NCBI GenBank assembly: GCA_038503035.1
Contig: JAVSML010024591.1
Coordinates: 34,060-98,059 of the forward strand
Reading direction: 5' to 3'
Origin: Crocodylus rhombifer
Taxonomy: Eukaryota > Chordata > Crocodylia > Crocodylidae
DNA length: 64,000 nt
Position 1 is the first letter of the stretch. The number at the start of each line of letters is the position of its first letter. Made by a program: the position numbers and the translations under genes. Of this stretch, positions 49,801 through 58,800 are shown one piece after another. The notes under the pieces were generated by a model that was given only the letters and a program-made list of their open reading frames with translations, did not search any database and was not told the DNA's origin.

Positions 49801-52800
49801 AGTGACCTCTCCTAAAAGAGAGATGGACAGTTTACTGTTGGTTTGAAAATTATATCCCACAACAATAGAATCAGACAACAGTAGTGGAAAGCCATTACAT
49901 AAACCTGAAAGCAGTTACAGAGATGAAACAAGAGAGAATAGATATGGCTCCAAAACCAGTTATAAACACAGGGTAGAGACTACATCTTCACATATATTAG
50001 TGCCATTAAAACAAAAATCACTGTTATAACCAGAAGTGGAAGCTTTTTTTGTGTATGTAGGAGTGCCTGTTGTATATCAGAAGCCTGGTTATCAGAAGCT
50101 TTCAGATTATTTCACCTTAAAAGATGAGAGACGCTCATAAATAATCTATCATCACATGCACACTGAGCAGGCTGCCAAAATGTTTCACTACCAATTTCTT
50201 TAAGCAAGAACTGCAATATATGAATTGCTACCTAGATGTCAGGTTGGGTAAAAGTAGTAGTAAAACTAGGAATTTTTGCCTGACTTCCATGCCATTTCCT
50301 GAGTGTAGTAGTTGCTTCTAACTCTGACAATCTTTGTTTTAACTTTATATCTCTGTTTAAACACTTAACGAGGCACCTTTATGAGAACATAAGGGATAAT
50401 ATAATTTGGTCTTTCTTCATTTTGGTATACTGTTTGTCTTCATGACCTTTTTTAGCCCTCATTGTGCCACAGAGTTAAAAGAACTAATGGACATATCCTC
50501 ACAGTTTCTAAGTTTTAAGCCATCCAAATACAAAGATAAGCTAATGCCAGGCATTCTGAATAGAGAAACTGTAATGTCATGTTTGGAAGGTAGCAGGGAT
50601 ACAGTGAGTATTAAAATTTTTCAAAATTGGAAAAGTTTCAGTCAACACTTTTACATTGGTTTATCTGCTTACTTGTTTTATTTACAGACAGCCCCTGTAA
50701 CCATGTGGATTAAATATTCTGGAGAAAAAATAAAACACTAAAAAAATGCATTCTGGGGCTGAATATGTACCATATAGGGTAGGGACAGACATTACACATA
50801 AACCAGTGTAAGTGATGAGAAACTGATTTAAACCTGTAACAGAATGTAAGTTCAGTGGACATAAACCAGTTTCAAAATGGCCAAAATTGGCTTGAAATAA
50901 ACATTATTGAATGTAATATCAGTCTTAAATGATTGAGCTCAAGCCAGTTTATGTAATGTCTGTCCCTTCCTGGTTTAAGTTAAACCAGAGTCCCCCAGCA
51001 TCCCAGCATGCTCTTTGGGCTGGGCTCTCTGCTCCAGTAGGGCTGGCCCAACCCTCTGCTCCCCAGCCAGAGCAGGAAAAGGCAGGGGTGCAGGTCTGGC
51101 CTGATTCTGGCCCCAGAAGGGAACAGGGGAAAAGTTTATTCCCCCCTCCCACCTCTGTCCCACCAGCATGTACCTGCACTTCTCTGTGCTGGATGCTCCA
51201 GCAGTGGGTGCATGGCCAGCCCTGGAATTATCCTTGGCTGAACTGGCCAGAGAGGGTTTTAATTCCCTACTTCCTGTCCCACTGGCAGGGACCTAAGCCA
51301 GGTCTGCCGGGTGCTCCCTGCTCACTGCTGCAGCTGCAGGGCTGGGCATGGCCAGACACTGGGTGGCGTGGCCCCCTGAGGAAGAGGGGGCAGGGAGAGG
51401 GGTTACCTCTACTCCACCGCCCCGATGCACTGCAGCTGAGTCTGCCTGCACCAACCACCATCCTTGCTCACCCCCTGCTTGGGGCAAGCAGAGGAATAAG
51501 CACCCTACTTCCCCCTCTGCTGGATGTCGGTGACAGGGGGAATAACCTTCCTTCTCTGCCACCCACCTAAGGGGCCCTGCCTGCCAACTGGCCTCTGGCC
51601 ACACCCCCACCCCACTGCTGCATAGACGAGGGGTCAAGGCTCTTGATGGGGGCAGCAGCCCCTATCACAGTGTCTGGGGAGCAGAAGCCTCTTCCCAGTG
51701 GGGGCTCCATGCTATTGGGCAAGCAGAGCTGTGGCAGACTGCACACAGCAGCAGCACTGGGGCTTGGAGGGGGCCAGAGCCCTCTAAGCCTCTGCCACCA
51801 CTGCAGTCTGCAGCAGCCTTCCCCATTCCACAGTGCCCCACCCCCCTCGCTGGGAAGGGGCTTGCACTCCTCAACACCATGACAGAGGCTGCTCCCTGCA
51901 TGGTCACTCCCTGCAGCAGGGCCCCTTAAGCATGGGGGCAGGGAACAGAATTATTTCCACCTCTGCCCCCGGGGAACTGCAGCAAGGTCTGCCCACCCTG
52001 ACTGCCACTCTCTCTGTGCCCGAGGCAAGCAGCAGAATAAGTTCCCACTTTCCCCCTCCACTGGAGGGGACTTATTCTATCACTTGCCCTGGACACACAG
52101 CAAGCAGCAGTGGTGGTGGCAGTCAGTGCCTGCAGACCCTGCTACAGTGCCCCAAGGGCAGAGCAGGGAAAACACCCATTCCCTGCCCCCCACCTAAGGG
52201 GCCCTGCCAGCCTGGCTCTGGCCCCACCTCTTCCCCCACCCAGCTGCTGGAGTGGTGACAGGGGAGCGACCATGATGGGGACAGCAGCCCCTGTCATTCA
52301 TGGTGTTGGGGAGTGCGAGCCCCTTCCTGGTGGGGGGCCACATTGAGGTGTGGGGAATGTTTCTGTGAACCGTGGTGGTTGCAGGGGCTTGAAGGACTCT
52401 CACCCCCTCTGAGGCCAGGTGCTCCTGCACAGTCTGCTGTAGCTCTGCCTACCCTGCAGCATGCCTCCCCCCCCACCGGGAAGAAGTTTGCACTCCCTGG
52501 ACACTGTGACAGGGGCTGCTGCCCCCATCAAGAACTCTGCAACCTCACCAATGCAGTGGAGGTGTGGGGGCACAGCCAGAGGCTGGCCATCAGAGCTCTG
52601 TAGGTGGGGGCAGGGAGAGGGGTTATTCCTCCTCCCTCCAGTATCCAGCGGAGGAGGCAGCAGGGGGGTTATTCTGCCACTTTCCCCAAGCAGAGAGTGA
52701 ACAGCAGTGGCAGTCGGGGCAGGCAGACTTGGTTGTGGTTCCCCAGGGGCAGTTGGGGTAGAGGGGTGAATAACCCCCTCCTTGCCCCCTCTGCCTCAGG

Positions 52801-55800
52801 GGGCTATGATGGCTGGCTGCTGCAGCAGCAAGTGGGGAGCACCTAACAGGCTCAGCTTGGGTCCCTGCTGGTGGACAGGGAAGGCTACTGCCCAGACTGA
52901 CCACAACCCCTCCTCACCCCTGCACAGCTTCCCTATAGTCGAAGGTATGCTCTAGCTCCTACCCTGAACAACTACAGTCATGCATTGGATTTCCTCAGTT
53001 GAGAGGGAATATCTGTGCAGTTGCAAATTGGTTCAACCTAGGCAGGTTAGACTAACTTGAAAAGATTGAATCAACTCAGGCTCAGGCTTTTTGAATGTCT
53101 GTCCCTAGCCATATAGTCAAACCACCCATATACCTTCTGAGTCAGATGCTGCCTATGTTTTATATATTTTTTCTGTTCCTAGGAGAGTTAATCTAGGCAT
53201 ATTTATATGAAAACCATAATACTGAACCATATTCTATTAGCTTTTCACAACAAAGTGAAGTAAGGCCTGAATTTATATGAAACACAAGATATTAGAAAAG
53301 ACATCTGAAGCAAACTATAACTAAATCAAGAAACAGTTGCATTTACTTCTGGGGAAAAGGATGGAGGGCAATACATCATACAAAGAGAAAAAAGAAATAC
53401 AAAATCAGCAGGTGAGACTGATACCAACAAAAAAGCTAGTATGATGGGATATATGTCATTTTACCTGTTGCTGTAATTTTTAAGTCATGAACATATCTGA
53501 ATAAAGCCAAGTCTGATTTTCATATCTCCATAGGCATGTAGGCATGTCCACATGTTCAATTAATGTAGAGCTCCCAGGCCGACTGAACCCGCACCTGGAA
53601 GCAACAGGTTCTGGAGCTTATTGCTATTTGTGTTTATTGTGGGATTGGAGCTTATTGTGGGACCGCAGCATATTGATCTGGGTCAGGGCAGCCCCAGTTG
53701 GAAGGGGACGTGGGGGAGGGTCAGCGTACCAGGTCGGTGCTGCTCCATCCCAGCTCAACCTGCTACAGAGGGGCTGGCTGGGGCATGAGGGTGCTTCAGT
53801 GAGGGGCTAGCTGGCAGACAGCCCCCTCAATGAAATGCCCTCGTGACCCAGCCAGCCAGGGCAGTATCTACATGTGCACTGCTGGACTTTTTTTACTCCA
53901 CAGTAGGACAGTGCTTGTATTTACACATACTATCCTGCTGTGGAGTAAAGCACTTTACTCTAACCTAATAGAGGTGCACATGTAGACACTGAGATGTTTA
54001 CTGTGCAGCTAATTAGTCTACTGCACAGTAAATGTTTTTTTGTAGATGCACCTCATGAGACTCCAACGTAATTTTTCCACAATATGGCTTAATGTTTTCA
54101 AATGACTGCTTAGCTGATGCAGTTATAAAATCACGCAATTACATTTTTGACTCTGCAAGTCATAGAACAAAGAGTAATGTAATATGGTATATAGTAAGCA
54201 AGTAAATCTAAGAAAAATACAGTAATGGAATTATACAATCTGGGATATGCCATTTAGCTTGTTTTGATTTGATATATTTATTCATTTATTTTTATATTCT
54301 GTAAGTAATAAATAATGAAGATAAAAATGTTTTGGATTGAGATTTGGCTTTGTTATAGGAAGTTATTCATGTTGTGATCTAAAACTGAATTAGGGCTAAG
54401 AATGCCTTTTAACATTTGGATTTCCTTGGACCACAACTTGCCTGTAGAAAGAAAATGTTTTGTAAATTTCAGTTTACCAGCATTTATCTAATAACCACCC
54501 TTTCTTTGCTATTGAAATTGTGAACATGTATGATGCTGTTATTGAAAGGCAATGATACAAATTACATTAACAGCTTGTGTTTTTATTGAACAAAGACGAA
54601 CATAACATTTTTATGACAAAACACTATAACATTCTTTATAACACAAACCTGTATACTCCATCATCTGGATGTTGAGTGACATACCTTTGATTTCATTTTT
54701 CTCCACTTCTTTCAGTGCCTGAACAAATGCCAACTGACTCTCAGTTAGAGACCAACTGTCATACAACACCAGTGCTTGTATAATGTACTTGCGAGACTGT
54801 GAAACCAAATGTAATGTGTTAAAATATTGATGACATTAATAGGCATTACATTAATCATCCACAATTCCTGCAGTCCAGTAAACTGTTGAATATTGAATAC
54901 AGCAAGTGGACCAAACTTCCATGTGTTACACTATTCATGAAAAATTCAAAAGTAGTCTCATGTAACATTTTCCTGGGCATATGGTGTGCAAAGACAAAGA
55001 CTTCTTTTATTTAACATAAAACTTCAAGCTCTCAACGTCCTACTGATCTTTGAGCACTAATGCTAAGACATATGATGTAAGCAGCAGTAGAGAAATGAGA
55101 CCAGTACATTATGCTATTCATTATTTACAATGAATAGGAAATTATTCTAATAACATTTCTTACTTTGTTCATCTTCTAAAGTTAGCTCTGTGGTTAAAAA
55201 ACCACCACTGCAAATACGTATGAGTCATTACCTGTACAATTAAAATTATTTTCTTTTAATATATATTTATTTAAATGAAACATCATTATCAAGAAAAAAT
55301 CAGATTAAACTACTAGGGAATACATCTGAGGCAGACAAACCAAGGACAGTCAGAGAATAGGAGCAAGACTGAATAATCTGTCTACTAATTTGCAGATGAT
55401 ACCAAGTGATTATGCATTTAGCATTAGACAGTCATTGGATAAGACCAGAAATAATCCTGAGATAAAAGACCAGTTACCCAGGACTGCCCCTCTCCCAGCT
55501 GAATGCCCTAACCCCTAGGCAACAGAGGCAGGCTCCCTCCTGCTTGCTCTTCTTCTGGTTTCAGTACTCTCACATTCGTTTCTGAACAATAGCCCAGCGT
55601 CAACAAGAAGGTACCTCCACTCAGATGCTTTTATAGTTCTGTGGTTAAGGCAATCTTCTGGGAAGTAAGAGATGTGGGCTTGCATCTCCTCTGGCTGCAG
55701 GGGGGGTTGGAATAGAAGCCTGATCTCACACTTCCTGGGAGAGCACTCTAATACTAGGCAATTATATAAAAAAGGTAGATGGTACCTCCACCACTTCCCC

Positions 55801-58800
55801 TTAAAGAAGGACTCTGTACTCTATATATTGAGATATTGAGACAGAAACGCTAAGCCTGGAGAGGGGAATTAAGATTGTCAGTGCTTGATTGTCACTCACA
55901 ACCTGGGCTCTGTGACTAACTTTTCAGAGGTGCTCTTCAGAGGAGCAGGATTGCTGCGGCACAGTTGCTGGCCCCAGCCTCCCCAACCCCACCTGGGGTA
56001 ACCTGTCATATACCAGAGGGTATGTGGCATAGACATTCCCCAGGGACAAGAAGCAGTGGTACAAGGTGTGCTGCTGCCTCTTGTCCCCAGGGAAACAAAC
56101 AGCCATGCTCATGTGGATGCAGCTTAGGATTTAAGTGCAGAAAAATATCTTTAATTCTTTTATGCAGGGTTAAATAGCCCCAGACGAAATCTATAACAGA
56201 TATGTGCCAGAAACTGGAATGTACAACCTCTGCTAAAAAACATGAGCAAGTCTATGCTCTCTCCTTTACTCAAGCTACAAAGACCTCCAGAAGAGACCAT
56301 AATAACCCGGTGAGCAAAAATCAAGGGCTCACCTCTCACATTCCACTGGACTAGATTTATAGTAGAAGAACAGGTTCTACTTTGGTGTTAGTAGAACCAC
56401 ATGGGGTTTAATTTTTTTCTGAATTTTCCCACTGATACCTCCCAGATAGGCTCATTCCTTTGGGTGCTAAAGAATACTTGGGAATGGCAGGAAGAAGTCT
56501 CACTACACTTAACAACAGTGGTGTTTACATCCAGGAATATTCCAAGTTCCCTTGCTCAGAGAGAATCATTACACATACTCCCAATCCCTGTTAGCTGTCT
56601 GCTCTACAAAAACCTGAGAAAAAGAATATCAGCTCCTTCCAATCTCGCTCCTCTGACTAGAGTTCCACATTACCCTACAGGTTTTCCCATAATTCAGGAA
56701 GAAAGAGCAGCAACAATTCAGTGAAACAGTCACAGAATGACCATGTGCTTGCTGTCTAAGAATGCTCGGAGAACTCCGGACTCATTCAATGAGCGTTCGA
56801 TAACGTGCCCCCACTGTCATTTTGAAGCATGGGGATGCTGATACACAAGATGCTGCTGGTGCTTCAATTACAATGCTCCCTCCCACCACCACTATCCTGG
56901 GAGCACATGTAAAAATGCCGTAAGATACCAGAAGGCAAATCTGGTTCTACTAGAAAGCTTATTGCTCTGCCTTGACTTCTGTTGGCCATAGTGTCTGGAG
57001 ACAAAAGACCTGAAGATGGTCAAAAGTGCTTGTCCAGTAAAACCAGTTGTGTTGGTAAAAAAAAAAAAAAAAATTTTTTTTTTTTAATTAATGTTTCGTG
57101 GACAAATCCATCCTGGCATGTCAGAAAAACAGTTGTAAAACTGGCCTTTTTTGGCTTTTAGCCCTGAAACTGAAAGGTTAGCTAAAACTGTGGGCTTCAG
57201 GCGAAGAAAAATCCTGAAGAAAAATAAAAATCCTCTGTAAGATAACTAAAATATACTGAAGGCTAATCAGCAGTCAGTCATTTGGACAGGCATATAAACC
57301 TTCCCTTATTACTGTAGGCTGGTGTCACTGTGCTCAACTATCTACTGAGCATTGTGCCTAAAATTCCCCAGACTGCAAACCTATGTTGCTTAATTTTGTC
57401 ACAGATAAACATGTTCCAAGAGTCTGTGCCCCTTTTCCCTAGTAAGGGAGATTCAAATGGTAAAAAAATCTCTTGACAAGGTTGATGAAATAGCTAATTT
57501 TTGTCGGTATGTTATAACCAAATCCCACATGAAAACTGCTGGCACATTAATAGCTAAGGTTGGTGCATACTCAGACATAGGAGCCAGTGCCCCTGTAGCA
57601 GTCAACTAGTGATGTGGCATCTTCAGAGCTTTGTCAGAAGAGACAAAGAAGCAATATTTGAGTGCCCAGTCTGTGGACACTCAATATGCTCTTGAGTGTA
57701 TTTGCTTTATTGGGTTGGCACATCTGAAAACCAACTAGCATAAGTCAAAGGGAAAAAAGGAAAAATGTACTTTCAAATCTACTACAACAGAACTTGCTTT
57801 TCATGTACTCAGAAACCATGAAAATCCCTACAGTTAAAGGGATGTGAAGGGTAACAAGAAGGGTTTCTACAAGTATGTCAGCAGCAAGAGGAGGACCAGG
57901 GAAAGTGTGGGTCCCCTACTGAATGGGGCAGGCAACCTTGTGACAGAGGATGCAGAAAAGGCTGAAGTGTTCAATACCTTTTTTGCCTCCATCTTCACAG
58001 GCAAGGTCAGCTCAGACTACTACACTGGGCAGCACAGTTTGGGGAGGAGGTGAGCAGCCCTCAGTGGTGAAAGAACAGGTTAGGGACTACTTAGAAAAGC
58101 TGGATGTGTACAAGTACATGGTGCCAGATAAGATGCATCTGGGGATGCTGAGGGAGTTGGCTGATGTGATTGCAGAGCCATTAGCCATCATTTTTGAAAA
58201 CTCATGACAATCAGAAGTCCCGGATGATTGGAAAAGGGCATACAGTGCTCATATTTTAGAAAGAGAAAAAAGGAGGATCCAGGGAACTACAGCCCAGTTG
58301 GCCTCACTTCAGTCCCTGGAAAAATCATGGAGCAGGTCCTCAAGGAACCCACTTTATTTCTAAGAACTTGGAGGAGAAATAGATTATTAGGAACAGCCAG
58401 CATGGATTCACCACGACAAGTCATGCCTGACCAACCCGGTTGCCTTCTATGGTGAGATGACAGACTGGGTGTGGGGAGACCAGTGGATGTGATGTATCTT
58501 GATTTTCACATGGCTTTTGATATGGTCTCCCACGGCCTTCTTGCAGGAAAGCTAAGGAAGTATGGGCTTGATGAATGGACTGTCAGATGGATAGAAAACT
58601 GGCTGAAGCATCGGGTTCAGAGAGTAGTAATCAATGGCTCAATGTCTAGCTGGCAGCCGGTATCAAGTGGAGTGCCCCAGGGATTGGCCCTGGAGCCAGT
58701 TTTGTTCAATATCTTCATTGATGATCTGGAAAATGGCATAGAGTGCACCCTCAGCAAATCTGCAGATGACACCAAGCCTGAGGTAGTAGTAGGTACTCTG

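Noticed and set aside
50929..51570. 213-codon plus frame
   Set aside because: Inside the second copy of the same element; Pro/Leu/Gly-rich with no domain, and not conserved in the first copy.
51000..52900. Possible CpG island
   Set aside because: High GC comes from mobile-element filling with few CG dinucleotides; no first exon nearby.
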